Assembly (NCBI RefSeq): GCF_022701295.1
Contig: NZ_CP033204.1
Span: 3,686,501 to 3,750,500 of the forward strand
From: Sphingopyxis sp. YF1
Lineage (GTDB): Bacteria > Pseudomonadota > Alphaproteobacteria > Sphingomonadales > Sphingomonadaceae
Direction: 5' to 3'
DNA: 64,000 nucleotides
The translations under genes were made by a program, and so were the position numbers. Of the stretch, positions 18,038-28,250 are shown in pieces. Every line of letters starts with the position of its first letter. Position 1 is the first letter of the stretch. The notes under the pieces were generated by a model. The model searched no databases. It was given only the letters and a program-made list of their open reading frames with translations, and was not told where the DNA came from.

Positions 18038-19628
18038 CCAGCGATCACCGCGCCGGCGCCGGTTCGTCCGGCGCATGCTGACGGCGCTGGTCTTTGCGAC
18101 CGGAAGCTTCGTACTGCTCGCACTGGTGCTGTGGCTCGCCTTCCCGCTGCCGTCGCTCGACGGCCGACGGAGCAGCGAAGCAATTTCCGATCCGGCCGCC
18201 GCCGTCGCGGCAGCGATCGCCCCCGTGTCGGCGCAGCATCCGGGGCAGAGCGGGATATATCTGCTGCCCGACGCGCTCGACGCCTTTGCCGCGCGCGTCG
18301 AGATGATTCGCGCGGCCGAGCGGTCGGTCGACCTGCAATATTATATCTGGAACGACGATCTGTCGGGACGGCTCCTGCTCGCCGAGCTGGTCAAGGCCGC
18401 CGACCGCGGAGTTCGCGTCCGCCTGCTGATCGACGACAACACGACGGCGGGGCTCGACCCGCTGCTCGCGGGAGCCAATGCCCATCCCCAGATCGAGGTC
18501 CGCTTGTTCAACCCGCTGAGCGTGCGACGGGTCCGCGCCGCCAACTATCTCTTCGCCTTCCCGCGCCTCAACCGGCGGATGCACAACAAGTCGCTGACCA
18601 TCGACGGCGCGGTGACGATCGTCGGGGGGCGCAATGTCGGGGACGAATATTTCGGCGCCGAGCAGGATGGATTGTTCATCGATATGGACGCGCTGGCGAT
18701 CGGCGCCGTATTGCCCGAGGTGTCCGCGCAGTTCGACCGCTATTGGAACAGCCGCTCGGCCTACCCCGCCGAACTGCTGATCCCCGCCGGTCGCGCCATC
18801 CCTCTCGCCGCGCTACGCAATCCCCCTGAATCGAACAGCGCACGCGGCCGCCAATATCGCCAGGCCATCGCCCAGACCGCCTTCATCCAGGATGCCATGA
18901 CACAGACGCTGAACTGGCAATGGACCGGGGTGCAATTGTTCAGCGACGATCCCGCCAAGGCGCTGGGTGCCGAACCGCCCGAATCGCTGCTCGTCAACCG
19001 GCTGAAACCCGCGATCGCCGAGGCACAGGACAGCTTCGACCTGGTGTCGGGCTATTTCGTGCCGGCCGATCTGGGCACCGGGCTGTTGACCGGACTCGCC
19101 CGGCGCGGGGTCGACACGCTGGTCGTCACGAACAGCTTTGCGGTGACCGATGTGCCGCTGGTCCACGCCGGATATATCAAGAAACGCAAGCCGCTGCTCG
19201 ACGCGGGCGTGCAATTGTTCGAGGTTCGCCCGGGCACGCAAGACCGAACCGAACCTGCCGAACCCGCGGAGCACAGCGCCACCCGCTTCAGCGGCGGCGG
19301 CGAAAGCCTGCACGCCAAGACCTTCGTCGTCGACCGCCGACGGCTGTTCGTCGGCTCATTCAATTTCGACCCGCGCTCGGCCGAACTCAATTGCGAAATG
19401 GGTTTCCTGATCGACAGCCCCTATCTGGCAGGATTGGTCGCCGACGGGTTGCGCCAGCGCCTGTCCGATCACAGCTACGCCGTCACCCTGTCGCCGAAGG
19501 GCCAAGTACAATGGATCGACACGAAACATGGAAAGCAGGAAGTGCTTGCGACCGAGCCCGGAACCACGGCGTGGAACCGCGCCTCCGTCTGGCTGCTGTC
19601 GCACTTGCCGATCGACTGGTTGCTCTGA
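18030..19628 (+). CDS. Phospholipase D family protein, cardiolipin synthase C-like
   Basis: 532-residue PLD-superfamily enzyme with two HKD motifs: HNKSLTID (His185, Lys187, Asp192) and HAKTFVVD (His428, Lys430, Asp435). It has one N-terminal membrane anchor preceded by a basic stretch (RRRRFVRR), as in periplasm-facing ClsC-type cardiolipin synthases that join two phospholipids. The TTG at 18030 keeps the positive-inside N-terminus; the ATG at 18075 is the alternative. A strong hairpin lies just past the stop. Confidence 0.88.
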   Translation: MPDQRSPRRRRFVRRMLTALVFATGSFVLLALVLWLAFPLPSLDGRRSSEAISDPAAAVAAAIAPVSAQHPGQSGIYLLPDALDAFAARVEMIRAAERSVDLQYYIWNDDLSGRLLLAELVKAADRGVRVRLLIDDNTTAGLDPLLAGANAHPQIEVRLFNPLSVRRVRAANYLFAFPRLNRRMHNKSLTIDGAVTIVGGRNVGDEYFGAEQDGLFIDMDALAIGAVLPEVSAQFDRYWNSRSAYPAELLIPAGRAIPLAALRNPPESNSARGRQYRQAIAQTAFIQDAMTQTLNWQWTGVQLFSDDPAKALGAEPPESLLVNRLKPAIAEAQDSFDLVSGYFVPADLGTGLLTGLARRGVDTLVVTNSFAVTDVPLVHAGYIKKRKPLLDAGVQLFEVRPGTQDRTEPAEPAEHSATRFSGGGESLHAKTFVVDRRRLFVGSFNFDPRSAELNCEMGFLIDSPYLAGLVADGLRQRLSDHSYAVTLSPKGQVQWIDTKHGKQEVLATEPGTTAWNRASVWLLSHLPIDWLL

Positions 19629-19661
19629 TGTCGTCCGCCAACACGACATTGGCGGATGACA
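19629..19661 (+). terminator. Terminator-like hairpin after PLD gene
   Basis: 13-bp stem with one mismatch, TGTCGTCCGCCAA (19629-19641) and TTGGCGGATGACA (19649-19661), loop CACGACA, starting at the PLD stop codon. No T-run follows, so Rho-independent termination is not certain. Confidence 0.5.
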
Positions 19662-19724
19662 AGCGCCCCGGCGATCGGCATGGCCCGGCTCCCGCCTCTT
19701 GCATCATGACCCACCGGAGCCCCA

Positions 19725-20504
19725 ATGCGCGCTGACGACATCGCCCTCGCCCATCGCCTCGCCGACGCCGCCGGCGCCGCCATCCGCCCGCTCTTTCGCG
19801 CCGCCTGGACGCACGAGGCCAAGGACGACGCGTCGCCGGTGACCGAAGCCGACCGCGCCGCCGAGGCGGCGATGCGCCGCCTGCTGGATGCCGAAGCTCC
19901 GCGTGATGGCATCATCGGCGAGGAATATGGCAGCGAACGCGCCGATGCGAGCCGCCAATGGGTGCTCGACCCGATCGACGGCACCGTCAGCTTCATGGCC
20001 GGGCGTCCGATTTTCGGCACGCTGATCGCACTGCTCCAGGACGGTTGGCCGGTGCTCGGCATCATCGACCAGCCGATTGTCGGCGAACGGTGGGTCGGCG
20101 TGACCGGCCGGCCGACCCTGTTCAACGGCAAACCTGCCACGACCCGGGCCTGCCGCAGCCTCGCCGACGCGGTACTCGCCACCACTGGCCCCCAATATTT
20201 CAGCGATCACGACGGCGAGCATTTCATGGCGCTTGCGGCGCAGACCGCGCACAAGCGCCTGATTTTCGGCGGCGACTGCTATAATTACGGGCTGGTCGCG
20301 AGCGGACATGTCGACCTGGTGGTCGAGGCAGGACTCAAGCTCCATGATTATGCGGCTCTGGTACCGGTGGTCGAGGGCGCGGGCGGAACGATGTGCGACT
20401 GGAACGGCGACCCCCTGCACAGCGAGAGCGACGGGCATGTCATCGCGCTCGGCGATCCCGCGCGACTTGAGGATGTAGTCGAGGGACTCGCCTGCCACCA
20501 CTGA
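19725..20504 (+). CDS. hisN: Histidinol-phosphatase, inositol monophosphatase family
   Basis: Mg2+-dependent phosphatase of the IMPase fold; 259 residues. Metal ligands are visible as GEEYG (Glu66/Glu67) and DPIDGT (Asp82, Asp85), with the distal GLKLHDYAALVPVVEGAGG replacing the W-D-x-A-A motif (its D is in LHDYA). The GDCYNYGLVASGHVDLV section is typical of HisN rather than SuhB. It is not in a his operon here; a broader phosphatase role is possible. Confidence 0.87.
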   Translation: MRADDIALAHRLADAAGAAIRPLFRAAWTHEAKDDASPVTEADRAAEAAMRRLLDAEAPRDGIIGEEYGSERADASRQWVLDPIDGTVSFMAGRPIFGTLIALLQDGWPVLGIIDQPIVGERWVGVTGRPTLFNGKPATTRACRSLADAVLATTGPQYFSDHDGEHFMALAAQTAHKRLIFGGDCYNYGLVASGHVDLVVEAGLKLHDYAALVPVVEGAGGTMCDWNGDPLHSESDGHVIALGDPARLEDVVEGLACHH

Positions 20505-20704
20505 CGAGACAAGCCGAATCGCAGCTTTTGTCCCCGCCAGGCGACATGCTGCAACGGTTCGCGCGAACCATCACGATCCACAGGGTCGGCGGCACCGGCC
20601 CGTGAACGCAACCGCTTTGGCTGGTTTCCAGCTTTACAGTCGCTTCGAAACTGATATCGGCGCCCCCGACGCTGGACCCAGCGTCTTCTAAACAGGGGGT
20701 ATTC
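20505..20704. promoter_or_regulatory. Leader of OM barrel gene with 8-bp hairpin
   Basis: 200-bp gap. It holds a perfect hairpin GACGCTGG-AC-CCAGCGTC at 20668-20685, about 20 bases before the GTG start, and a possible promoter TTTACA (about 20632) and TATCGG (about 20655) 16 bases apart. The hairpin could act in termination, mRNA stability or translation. Confidence 0.4.
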
Positions 20705-21289
20705 GTGAAAAAAACGATTGTGGCCGCGATCTGTGCGGTCGGCTTTGCTTCGCCCGCATTCGCGCAGGACGAAGGCGAAAGCAATGCCAAGGCGGGTTTC
20801 CGTGCCGAGGTGCGCGCCGTCTATGAAACGCCGACGGTCAGCAGCATTGTGGAAGATGACGACGTCTACAAGGTCGGCAGCGCAGTCGCGTTCGGCGGCG
20901 AAGTGGGCTTCGACATCGCGGCGGGTTCGTCGTTCGTCGTCGGCCCCTATGTCACCTTCGAAAAATCGTCGGTCGAAGCCAGCGACGGCGTCGACACGCT
21001 GAAGGTCAAGGACAATCTCGGCGCAGGCCTGCACCTCGGCTATGCGATCGGGTCAAAGGGCCAGATCTACGGCAAGGTCGGCTATGCCAAGCTGCGCGTC
21101 GAAGCGCAGAGCGGCGTGCTCCGCGCCACTGAAAGCGGTTCGGGTTTCCAGGGCGCGATCGGCTACGAGCACGGCTTCGGCGAGCAATTCTATGGCCGCG
21201 TCGAATTCGGCTATGGCGACAACGGCCGCATCGGCGGGATCAACTTCCAGCGCCGTCACGCCGGCGTCGCGCTGGGCGTACGCTTCTAA
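20705..21289 (+). CDS. Outer-membrane beta-barrel protein (OmpA-like/porin family)
   Basis: 194 residues. GTG start with AGGGGG upstream; Sec signal peptide cut after AFA (about residue 20). The mature region consists of alternating amphipathic strands ([43 protein letters not shown]) and ends ALGVRF with terminal Phe, as expected of a BAM-inserted small 8-strand barrel. Specific function unknown. Confidence 0.85.
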   Translation: MKKTIVAAICAVGFASPAFAQDEGESNAKAGFRAEVRAVYETPTVSSIVEDDDVYKVGSAVAFGGEVGFDIAAGSSFVVGPYVTFEKSSVEASDGVDTLKVKDNLGAGLHLGYAIGSKGQIYGKVGYAKLRVEAQSGVLRATESGSGFQGAIGYEHGFGEQFYGRVEFGYGDNGRIGGINFQRRHAGVALGVRF

Positions 21290-21306
21290 ACCATTTTGCG
21301 GGGGGA

Positions 21307-21326
21307 GCGGGGCCTCAGGGTCCCGC
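21307..21326. terminator. Terminator-like hairpin between OM barrel and VOC genes
   Basis: 8-bp stem GCGGGGCC / GGTCCCGC (one G-T pair) with loop TCAG, lying between two convergent genes. No T-run, so likely a weak or factor-dependent end. Confidence 0.5.
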
Positions 21327-21338
21327 CCCTTCGCTTGC

Positions 21339-21752
21339 CTATCCGGTCACCGGCCCGCCGATCGACCAGACATGACCGAACGGATCGGTAACCTGGCCAT
21401 AGCGCTGGCCCCAGAATTGATTGTCGAGCGGGAAACGAACCAAGGCTCCTGCCGCCAGTGCCCGGGCCCACGCCGCATCGGCATCGGGCACGTCGAGATG
21501 GAGGCCCACCCCCGCGGGCGCGGGCGCACCGCTGCCGTCGCCCATTTCCGGAAAATCATCGTTGAGCATCAGCGGCCCGCCGTTGAGTTCGAGATGCGCG
21601 TGCATGATGCGCCGTCCGTCTTCGGCCAGATGGCGCCCGCTCTCGGTTGCGCCGAACGCGCGCGCGTAGAAATCGATCGCTTCGGCGGCGCGGTTGCCGC
21701 CGATCGTCAGATGCGGCACAACACCCGGCATCGCGCAATATTGCTCGGTCAT
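21339..21752 (-). CDS. VOC (PhnB-like) family protein
   Basis: 137-residue vicinal-oxygen-chelate protein. [41 protein letters not shown] (split by family convention), the [14 protein letters not shown] helix, and [10 protein letters not shown] at the C-terminus identify the PhnB/YdcJ-like group of small dioxygenase/glyoxalase relatives. No substrate inferred. Start by the ATG at 21752; convergent with the OM barrel gene. Confidence 0.88.
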   Translation of the reverse strand: MTEQYCAMPGVVPHLTIGGNRAAEAIDFYARAFGATESGRHLAEDGRRIMHAHLELNGGPLMLNDDFPEMGDGSGAPAPAGVGLHLDVPDADAAWARALAAGALVRFPLDNQFWGQRYGQVTDPFGHVWSIGGPVTG

Positions 21753-21935
21753 GCGACTCACTCCCGCAAACGAGACAGGCTCGCCTTCTACCCGATCCGC
21801 CGCCGCCCCGGAACATTCTTGCATTTCCGCACGAATCCGGTTAGGCGCGCGCCTTCGCACGATAGTGTAGATGACCTGCCTGGCTGTCAGGGCTGCCAGG
21901 GCCGGTCGATATCGTCGCAAAACAAGGAGACGAAA

Positions 21936-22139
21936 ATGCCCAAGCTGAAGACCAAGAGCGGTGTGAAGAAACGCTTCAAATTCACCGCCTCGGGCAAGGT
22001 GAAGCACGGCGTTGCCGGCAAGCGCCACCGCCTGATTTCGCACAATTCGAAGTATATCCGCACCAACCGCGGCACCAGCGTGCTCAGCGATTCGGACGTG
22101 GCCCATGTGCGCCTCTGGGCGCCGTACGGCCTGAAGTAA
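21936..22139 (+). CDS. rpmI: 50S ribosomal protein L35
   Basis: 67-residue L35 with [15 protein letters not shown] and the KRHRLI core. Strong AAGGAG ribosome-binding site. First gene of the rpmI-rplT unit. The 180 bases before it contain a small CCTGGC/GCCAGG hairpin (21879-21900) that could be part of an L20 autoregulatory leader, though infC is absent here. Confidence 0.96.
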   Translation: MPKLKTKSGVKKRFKFTASGKVKHGVAGKRHRLISHNSKYIRTNRGTSVLSDSDVAHVRLWAPYGLK

Positions 22140-22152
22140 GGAGCGCTAGGCA

Positions 22153-22518
22153 ATGTCACGCATCAAACGCGGCACCACCACGCACGCCAAGCACAAGCGG
22201 ATTCTGGCGCAGGCGAAGGGCTATTACGGCCGTCGCAAGAACACCATCCGTGTCGCCAAGCAGGCCGTCGAAAAGGCCGGCCAATACGCCTATCGCGATC
22301 GCAAGGTGAAGAAGCGGACCTTCCGCGCCCTCTGGATCCAGCGTATCAACGCTGCCGTCCGCGCCGAAGGCCTGACCTACTCGCAGTTCATGCACGGCGT
22401 GAAGCTGGCCGGGATCGAACTCGACCGGAAGGTCATGGCCGACCTCGCGATGAACGAAGGCGGCGTCTTCACCGCCATCATCGCACAGGCGAAGGCGGCG
22501 CTGCCCAAGGCAGCCTGA
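22153..22518 (+). CDS. rplT: 50S ribosomal protein L20
   Basis: 121 residues. [39 protein letters not shown] and [10 protein letters not shown] are L20 signatures. Needed early in large-subunit assembly and known in other bacteria to repress its own operon. Lies 13 bases after rpmI and ends at a strong terminator. Confidence 0.97.
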   Translation: MSRIKRGTTTHAKHKRILAQAKGYYGRRKNTIRVAKQAVEKAGQYAYRDRKVKKRTFRALWIQRINAAVRAEGLTYSQFMHGVKLAGIELDRKVMADLAMNEGGVFTAIIAQAKAALPKAA

Positions 22519-22545
22519 GCCTTTCGGCGCCATTGCTGAAAAGCA

Positions 22546-22579
22546 AAAAGGGCGGTCCCGCGAGGGACCGCCCTTTTTT
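22546..22579 (+). terminator. Rho-independent terminator after rplT
   Basis: AAAA + GGGCGGTCCC (22550-22559), loop GCGA, GGGACCGCCC (22564-22573), then six T. A textbook 10-bp GC stem with A-tract and T-tract, so it can act on both strands. Confidence 0.95.
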
Positions 22580-22801
22580 CCTTCGCTGGAAACAGGAACG
22601 ACGCGAAGGTCCCCCTTCGCGCCGTTCCGGCGATGATCGTGACCGATACATCGCCCCCCTCCCTCCGAACCGAGTAGCCGTGGGTCGCAGAAAGCCGCCG
22701 GCACGGTGGAAGATCCCACGCGGCGACATATCGCTGCGCCACACTCCCAAAAATTGTAGAAACCCGACACGCAAAGCGCTTAGGCTGTTGTTTTTTGCGC
22801 C

Positions 22802-22819
22802 TGTGTCCGCAAGGACACA
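22802..22819 (+). promoter_or_regulatory. Hairpin over the ribosome-binding site of the AraC-type gene
   Basis: Perfect 7-bp stem TGTGTCC / GGACACA with GCAA (GNRA) loop. The best Shine-Dalgarno sequence of the next gene, AAGGA at 22811-22815 (nine bases from the ATG), falls in the loop and 3' arm, so folding would block initiation. Confidence 0.5.
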
Positions 22820-22824
22820 ATGTC

Positions 22825-23727
22825 ATGTCGGATGAGGCCAGTCATTCGAGGCAAGGTGCCGACGTGCGCGTGGCGACGCGCTTCTTTCCCGTGTCCGCCA
22901 CGCTGCGCCCCTATTCGAGCATCATCTACCTGACCGAAGTCGAAGCGCCGCCGGGAGTGCGTATCGAGGACTATCTCCATCCCGAATGGGCGAACATGCG
23001 GTTCATCGAAGGTGACACGACCTTCAGCGCGATCGGCAACGATCCCGTTGCCCCCGCCCCTGCCTTCAACGTCACCGGTCCGACGAGCAAGGCGACCTAT
23101 TTTTCGGTCGGCAGCATGCGCACCTGGGGGATCGGCATCTTGCCGATGGGCTGGGCGAAATTCTTCGCCCTTCCCGCCGAAACGCTCGCCGACCGCTTTT
23201 GCGACGCAGCCACCCATCCGGCCTTTGCCGTTTTCGCCCCGCTGGCCGAGCAATTGCGCGGCGCCAACGACGTCGAAGCGGCAGCGCAGGCCATCGACGA
23301 TCATTTCACCGGACTGCTGGGCGGCGCCCCGCACGACGACCCGGCGATCCTCGCCGCGCACAGCGCCCTCGTCGACGACGATCTTTCCAGCGTCGGCGAA
23401 CTCGCCGACAAGCTCGGCCTGTCCGAGCGCTCGACCGAGCGTCTCAGCCTGCGCGCCTTTGGCTTCCCGCCCAAATTGCTCATCCGTCGCCAGCGCTTCC
23501 TGCGCAGCCTCGCGCGCTTCATGCTCGATCCGTCGATGGCGTGGATCGATACGCTCGATTATCACTATTATGATCAGGCGCAGTTCACTCGCGATTTCAG
23601 GCGCTTCATGGGGATGAGCCCGCGCGCCTATGCGGCACGGCCCAAGCCGATCCTTGGCGCCGCCGCGCGCGCACGCGCCGCCGCAGCGGGAGCGGCGGTG
23701 CAGGGGCTTCACAAGCCCGCAAGCTGA
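22825..23727 (+). CDS. AraC-family transcriptional regulator
   Basis: 300-residue regulator. N-terminal sensing domain of about 190 residues (FPVSATLRPYSSIIYLTEV, then SMRTWGIGILPMGWAKF) like the DUF6597-type N-domain, then a C-terminal AraC/XylS DNA-binding domain with LADKLGLSERSTERL (first HTH) and YYDQAQFTRDFRRFMGMSP (second HTH, AraC signature). The ATG at 22825 is chosen; an upstream start at 22795 would translate through the hairpin. Divergence from its neighbours gives no clear target. Confidence 0.85.
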   Translation: MSDEASHSRQGADVRVATRFFPVSATLRPYSSIIYLTEVEAPPGVRIEDYLHPEWANMRFIEGDTTFSAIGNDPVAPAPAFNVTGPTSKATYFSVGSMRTWGIGILPMGWAKFFALPAETLADRFCDAATHPAFAVFAPLAEQLRGANDVEAAAQAIDDHFTGLLGGAPHDDPAILAAHSALVDDDLSSVGELADKLGLSERSTERLSLRAFGFPPKLLIRRQRFLRSLARFMLDPSMAWIDTLDYHYYDQAQFTRDFRRFMGMSPRAYAARPKPILGAAARARAAAAGAAVQGLHKPAS

Positions 23728-23826
23728 GCGCAATTGCGGCCCTTCGGGGTTGACCGGTGCGCCCCGTTCGGTGCAAGCGGCGCCGCAATAAAGCGTGGCA
23801 TGTCCGCCGCCGCAGGAAGACCGACA

Positions 23827-24924
23827 ATGAGCGATTACCAGGCCATGCAGGCCGAGTTGACCGGCGCGATCGCCGCCGCGACCGATCTCGACGCGCTCGA
23901 GGCGCTGCGCGTCGGCGCGCTCGGCAAGGCGGGCCGCATCACCGGGCTGCTCAAGACGCTCGGTGGCATGACCCCCGAAGAACGGCAGACGGTCGGCCCG
24001 CAAATCCACACGCTGCGCGAAAGCGTCACCGCGGCGCTGGCGGAGCGCAAGGCGGCGCTCGAAGGCGCCGCGCTCGAAGCGAAGCTCGCGGGCGAAAAGC
24101 TCGACATGACGCTCCCCGCGGCCGCGAGCCCGCGCGGCAGCGTGCATCCGGTGAGCCAGGTGATGGACGAGCTGGCCGAAATCTTCGCCGACATGGGTTT
24201 CGCGGTCGCGACAGGCCCCGAGATCGAGGACGACTGGCACAATTTCACCGCGCTCAACATTCCCGAGACGCATCCGGCACGCGCGATGCACGACACTTTC
24301 TATTTCCCCGAAGTTGGCGAAGGTGCCGCGCAGCGTATGCTGCTGCGCACCCACACTTCGCCGGTGCAGATCCGCACGATGATGGAAAAAGAGCCGCCGA
24401 TCAGGATCATAGCCCCCGGCCGCGTCTATCGCAGCGACAGCGACGCGACGCACACGCCGATGTTCCACCAGGTCGAAGGTCTCGTCATCGACCGCGGCAT
24501 TCATATGGGGCACCTCAAATGGACGCTCGAAACCTTCCTCAAGGCCTATTTCGAGACCGATGACATCGTGCTGCGCCTGCGCCCCTCCTATTTCCCCTTC
24601 ACCGAACCCTCGGCCGAGGTCGACGTCGGCTACCGCCAAGAAAAGGGCAGGAGAATCGTCGGCGGCAACGGCGATGACGACGGCCATGCGTGGATGGAAC
24701 TGCTCGGCAGCGGTATGGTCAACCGCCGCGTCATCACCAATTGCGGGCTCGATCCCGACGAATGGCAGGGCTTCGCCTTCGGGGTCGGGGTCGACCGGCT
24801 CGCGATGCTCAAATATGGCATGGACGATTTGCGCGCCTTCTTCGACGGCGATCTGCGCTGGTTGTCGCACTACGGGTTCGGCGCGCTGAGCGTGCCCACG
24901 CTCAGCGGGGGGATTTCGGCATGA
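23827..24924 (+). CDS. pheS: Phenylalanyl-tRNA synthetase alpha subunit
   Basis: Catalytic subunit of the (alpha-beta)2 PheRS; 365 residues. N-terminal coiled-coil (residues 1-85), motif 2 with [19 protein letters not shown] (motif core GRVYR) and motif 3 with [11 protein letters not shown]. Substrate-pocket Phe residues in [13 protein letters not shown]. Stop overlaps the pheT start by four bases. Confidence 0.97.
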   Translation: MSDYQAMQAELTGAIAAATDLDALEALRVGALGKAGRITGLLKTLGGMTPEERQTVGPQIHTLRESVTAALAERKAALEGAALEAKLAGEKLDMTLPAAASPRGSVHPVSQVMDELAEIFADMGFAVATGPEIEDDWHNFTALNIPETHPARAMHDTFYFPEVGEGAAQRMLLRTHTSPVQIRTMMEKEPPIRIIAPGRVYRSDSDATHTPMFHQVEGLVIDRGIHMGHLKWTLETFLKAYFETDDIVLRLRPSYFPFTEPSAEVDVGYRQEKGRRIVGGNGDDDGHAWMELLGSGMVNRRVITNCGLDPDEWQGFAFGVGVDRLAMLKYGMDDLRAFFDGDLRWLSHYGFGALSVPTLSGGISA

Positions 24925-27308
24925 AGATCACCCTCGACTGGCTCCGCGAACATTTGGAAGGCGACTATGGCGTCGCCGATGTCGTCGCGACGCTGAACCG
25001 CATCGGCCACGAGGTCGAAGGCGTCGAGAATCCGGCCGAGAAGCTCGCCGGCTTCCGCGTCGCCAAGGTGCTGACCGCCGACAAGCACCCGCAGGCCGAC
25101 AAATTGCAGGTGCTGACCGTCGACACCGGCGACGGCGGCGAGCCGCTGACCGTCGTTTGCGGCGCGCCGAATGCGCGCGCGGGGCTGGTCGGCGTGCTCG
25201 GCCTGCCCGGCGCGGTGGTGCCGGCGAACGGCATGGAACTGAAGGTCGCCGCGGTGCGCGGGGTCACGTCGAACGGCATGATGTGTTCGACGCGCGAACT
25301 CGAGCTCGGCGACGACCATGACGGCATCATCGAGCTTTCCGCCGATGCCCCCATTGGCACCCCCTTCGCCGATTATGCCGGCGCGAACGACCCGGTGGTC
25401 GACATCTCGATCACCCCGAACCGGCAGGATTGCATGGGCGTGCGCGGGATCGCACGCGACCTCGCCGCCGCGGGGCTCGGCACGCTGAAGCCGCTCGCGA
25501 TCCCCGCGATCGCCGGCGAAGGCCCGATCGCGACCGAAATCCGCACCGACGCGCCCGACGCCTGTCCCGCTTTCTATGGCCGCACGATCGCAGGGGTCGA
25601 CAACAGCGTCGCGACCCCCGAATGGATGCGCCGCCGGCTCGACGCGATCGGGCAGCGTTCGATCTCGGCGCTCGTCGACATCAGCAATTATGTGATGTTC
25701 GACCTCGGCCGCCCGAGCCATATCTATGATCGCGCCAAGCTGACCGGCGCGCTCGTCGCGCGCCGCGCGACGGACGGCGAAACCGTCACCGCGTTGAACG
25801 GCAAAGACTATACGCTCGCAGGCGACATGACGGTGATCGCCGACGACAGCGGCGTCCACGATATCGCCGGCATCATGGGCGGCGAGCATAGCGGGTGCAG
25901 CGAAACGACGACCGATGTGCTCGTCGAAATCGCCTATTTCACCCCCGAACGCATCGCGCTGACGGGCCAAGCGCTCGCACTGACCAGCGACGCGCGCAGC
26001 CGGTTCGAGCGCGGGGTCGACCCGGCGTTCCTCGATGATGCAACCGCAATCGTGACGCAGTTGGTTCTCGACATTTGCGGCGGCACCCCGTCGGCAATGG
26101 CGCGCGCGGGCGAACCGCCGCTGGCGACCAAGACGGTCGACTATGACCCGGCGCTGTCGGCGACACTCGGCGGCATCGCGATCGAGCCGGCGAAGCAGCG
26201 CGCGATCCTCGAATCGCTGGGTTTCGGCATCACCGAGGGCAGTCCCTGGCGCATCGCGGTGCCGAGCTGGCGCCGCGATATCGACGCCGCGCCCGACATC
26301 GTCGAGGAAGTCACGCGCATCATCGGCTTCGACGCGATCGCATCGGTCGCGTTGCCGCGCACAGACGGCGTCGCCAAGCCGACCGCGACCGCCGAGCAGA
26401 TGCTCGAACGCCGGCTGCGCCGCGCTGCTGCGGCGGCGGGTTATCATGAAGCGGTGACGTGGAGCTTCGTCAGCGAGCGCGAGGCCGCGCCCTTCGGCGG
26501 CGGCGCGTGGAGCCTCGCCAATCCGATCAGCGAAGAGCTGAAGGTGATGCGCCCCTCGCTGCTGCCCGGGCTGCTCGCCGCGGCGGCGCGCAACCAGAAG
26601 CGTGGGGCGGAGAGCATCCGTCTGTTCGAGATCGGGCGCCGTTACCTGAGCGATGCCGAGCGTCCGACGCTGTGCATCGTGATGGCGGGCGACCGCAGCG
26701 AGCGCGGCTGGCAAGCGGGCAAGGCGGCGGGTTTCGACGCCTTCGACGCCAAGGCCGCGGCGCTGGCGCTGCTCGACGCCGCGGGTGCGCCCGCCGACCG
26801 CTTGCAGGTGATGGAGCCGGTTGCCGAAGCCGGGGTCTGGCACCCCGGGCAGGCCGCGACGCTGCGGCTCGGCCCCAAGGCGGTGCTCGCCGAATTCGGC
26901 GCGCTGCACCCTTCGCTCGCGCGTCATTATGACGTCGACGGCGCAGTGATGGCAGTGCAGATCTTCCTTGATGCGATTCCCGCGAAGCGCGCGAGCGGCC
27001 CGGCGCGCAGCGCCTTCACCCCGCCCGCGCTGCAACCGGTGCGCCGGGACTTCGCGTTCCTCGCGCCCGACAGCCTGTCTGCCGCCGATCTGGTGCGCGC
27101 GGTGAAGGGCGCCGACAAGGCGCTGATCATCGACGCACGCCTGTTCGACCGCTTCGCGGGGGCGGGCGTGCCCGAAGGACAGGTCAGCCTGGCGGTCGAA
27201 GTCGTGCTGCAACCGGCCGAGAAAAGCTTCACCGAGGCCGAGCTGAAGGCGGTGGCGGATAAGGTCGTGGCAGCTGCGGCGAAAGCGGGGGCGGTGCTTC
27301 GGGGATAA
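24921..27308 (+). CDS. pheT: Phenylalanyl-tRNA synthetase beta subunit
   Basis: 795 residues. Domains in order: N-terminal tRNA-binding (OB-fold, about 40-150), B3/B4 editing domain (about 210-380), B5 (about 400-470), the synthetase-like core and a C-terminal ferredoxin-fold anticodon-binding domain ([13 protein letters not shown] about 705 on). ATG overlaps the pheS stop (ATGA). Confidence 0.97.
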   Translation: MKITLDWLREHLEGDYGVADVVATLNRIGHEVEGVENPAEKLAGFRVAKVLTADKHPQADKLQVLTVDTGDGGEPLTVVCGAPNARAGLVGVLGLPGAVVPANGMELKVAAVRGVTSNGMMCSTRELELGDDHDGIIELSADAPIGTPFADYAGANDPVVDISITPNRQDCMGVRGIARDLAAAGLGTLKPLAIPAIAGEGPIATEIRTDAPDACPAFYGRTIAGVDNSVATPEWMRRRLDAIGQRSISALVDISNYVMFDLGRPSHIYDRAKLTGALVARRATDGETVTALNGKDYTLAGDMTVIADDSGVHDIAGIMGGEHSGCSETTTDVLVEIAYFTPERIALTGQALALTSDARSRFERGVDPAFLDDATAIVTQLVLDICGGTPSAMARAGEPPLATKTVDYDPALSATLGGIAIEPAKQRAILESLGFGITEGSPWRIAVPSWRRDIDAAPDIVEEVTRIIGFDAIASVALPRTDGVAKPTATAEQMLERRLRRAAAAAGYHEAVTWSFVSEREAAPFGGGAWSLANPISEELKVMRPSLLPGLLAAAARNQKRGAESIRLFEIGRRYLSDAERPTLCIVMAGDRSERGWQAGKAAGFDAFDAKAAALALLDAAGAPADRLQVMEPVAEAGVWHPGQAATLRLGPKAVLAEFGALHPSLARHYDVDGAVMAVQIFLDAIPAKRASGPARSAFTPPALQPVRRDFAFLAPDSLSAADLVRAVKGADKALIIDARLFDRFAGAGVPEGQVSLAVEVVLQPAEKSFTEAELKAVADKVVAAAAKAGAVLRG

Positions 27309-27406
27309 TCCCGAACCCGCCCATCGGCGTCCCGCGCATTGCCATAACGTCCGCCGCGATATAGGCTTGGCACCGATGAAGTCCGCCCCCTGTACCACCT
27401 GCATCG

Positions 27407-27431
27407 GGTTCCCGCGCTAACGCGAGGAACC
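27407..27431. repeat. Hairpin between pheT and acetyltransferase gene
   Basis: GGTTCCCGCG (27407-27416), loop CTAA, CGCG-A-GGAACC (27421-27431): a 10-bp stem with one bulged A. No T-run. It could end the pheST transcript or sit in the leader of the acetyltransferase gene. Confidence 0.5.
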
Positions 27432-27522
27432 GAACGGGCGCGCCGCACCGGCCGCGTCCTGCGGCAAGTTTTGCCTTCATCCCGTCGGCGGCTTGCCGCG
27501 GGCAATGCAGCAGGTACCCATC

Positions 27523-28155
27523 ATGACAAATTTTTTCGAAAGCCCCTTCAAAGGGGTGACGCTCGACAAGCAGGTAACGCAGCCGAACATCCGGGTCGGA
27601 CGCTTCAGCTATTATTCGGGCTATTATCACGGACACAGCTTCGACGATTGCGCGCGTTTCATCCTTCCCGACGAAGGGGGCGACCAGCTGATCATCGGCA
27701 GTTTCTGCTCGATCGGATCGGGCGCGGCTTTCATCATGGCCGGCAATCAGGGCCACCGAAACGAGTGGATCAGCACCTTTCCCTTTTTCTGGATGCCCGA
27801 GGTCGCCGCCTTTGCAGGAGCACAGAACGGCTATCTGCCCGCGGGCGACACCGTGGTCGGCCATGATGTCTGGATCGGGTCGGAAGCCGTCGTCATGCCG
27901 GGCGTCCGCATCGGCGACGGCGCCGTCATCGGCACGCGCGCGGTGGTGACACGCGACGTCGCCCCCTACACGATCGTCGGCGGCAACCCTGCCGCCCCGA
28001 TCCGCAAGCGCTTCGACGACCGGCGCATCGCCCTGTTGCTCGAAATGGGCTGGTGGGACTGGCCGGAGGAGCGGTTGCGGGATGCAATGCCGCTGTTGAC
28101 GAGCGGCGATGTCGATGCGCTCCATGCGCTTTGGATTTCCGGCCGGACAGGTTAA
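27523..28155 (+). CDS. Type B chloramphenicol (xenobiotic) acetyltransferase, CatB-like
   Basis: 210 residues, the normal CatB length. It starts [14 protein letters not shown] and continues [19 protein letters not shown] and [10 protein letters not shown], all diagnostic for the CatB/XAT group of left-handed beta-helix acetyltransferases. The catalytic His is His78 (in GNQGHRNEW), equal to His79 of the characterised Pseudomonas enzyme. Hexapeptide repeats run from about 58 to 175 with the VGHDVWIG motif. Type B enzymes acetylate chloramphenicol from acetyl-CoA, but chromosomal homologues may have other natural substrates. I prefer the ATG at 27523 over 27505. Confidence 0.9.
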   Translation: MTNFFESPFKGVTLDKQVTQPNIRVGRFSYYSGYYHGHSFDDCARFILPDEGGDQLIIGSFCSIGSGAAFIMAGNQGHRNEWISTFPFFWMPEVAAFAGAQNGYLPAGDTVVGHDVWIGSEAVVMPGVRIGDGAVIGTRAVVTRDVAPYTIVGGNPAAPIRKRFDDRRIALLLEMGWWDWPEERLRDAMPLLTSGDVDALHALWISGRTG

Positions 28156-28250
28156 GCGCAACGATCGGCCCGAAGCAGCGACAGATGCTTCGGGCCGGCT
28201 TCGGCGGGCGTCGACTTCGCTCCGACGACCAACCTGCTAGGGGATCGGCG

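Noticed and set aside
24870..27404. Very long open frames antisense to pheT, glnD, mutS, leuS and secY (up to 879 codons)
   Set aside because: They mirror the codon bias of the GC-rich sense genes, are rich in Arg/His/Gln/Asp in a way typical of shadow frames, and lack recognisable domains or ribosome-binding sites.
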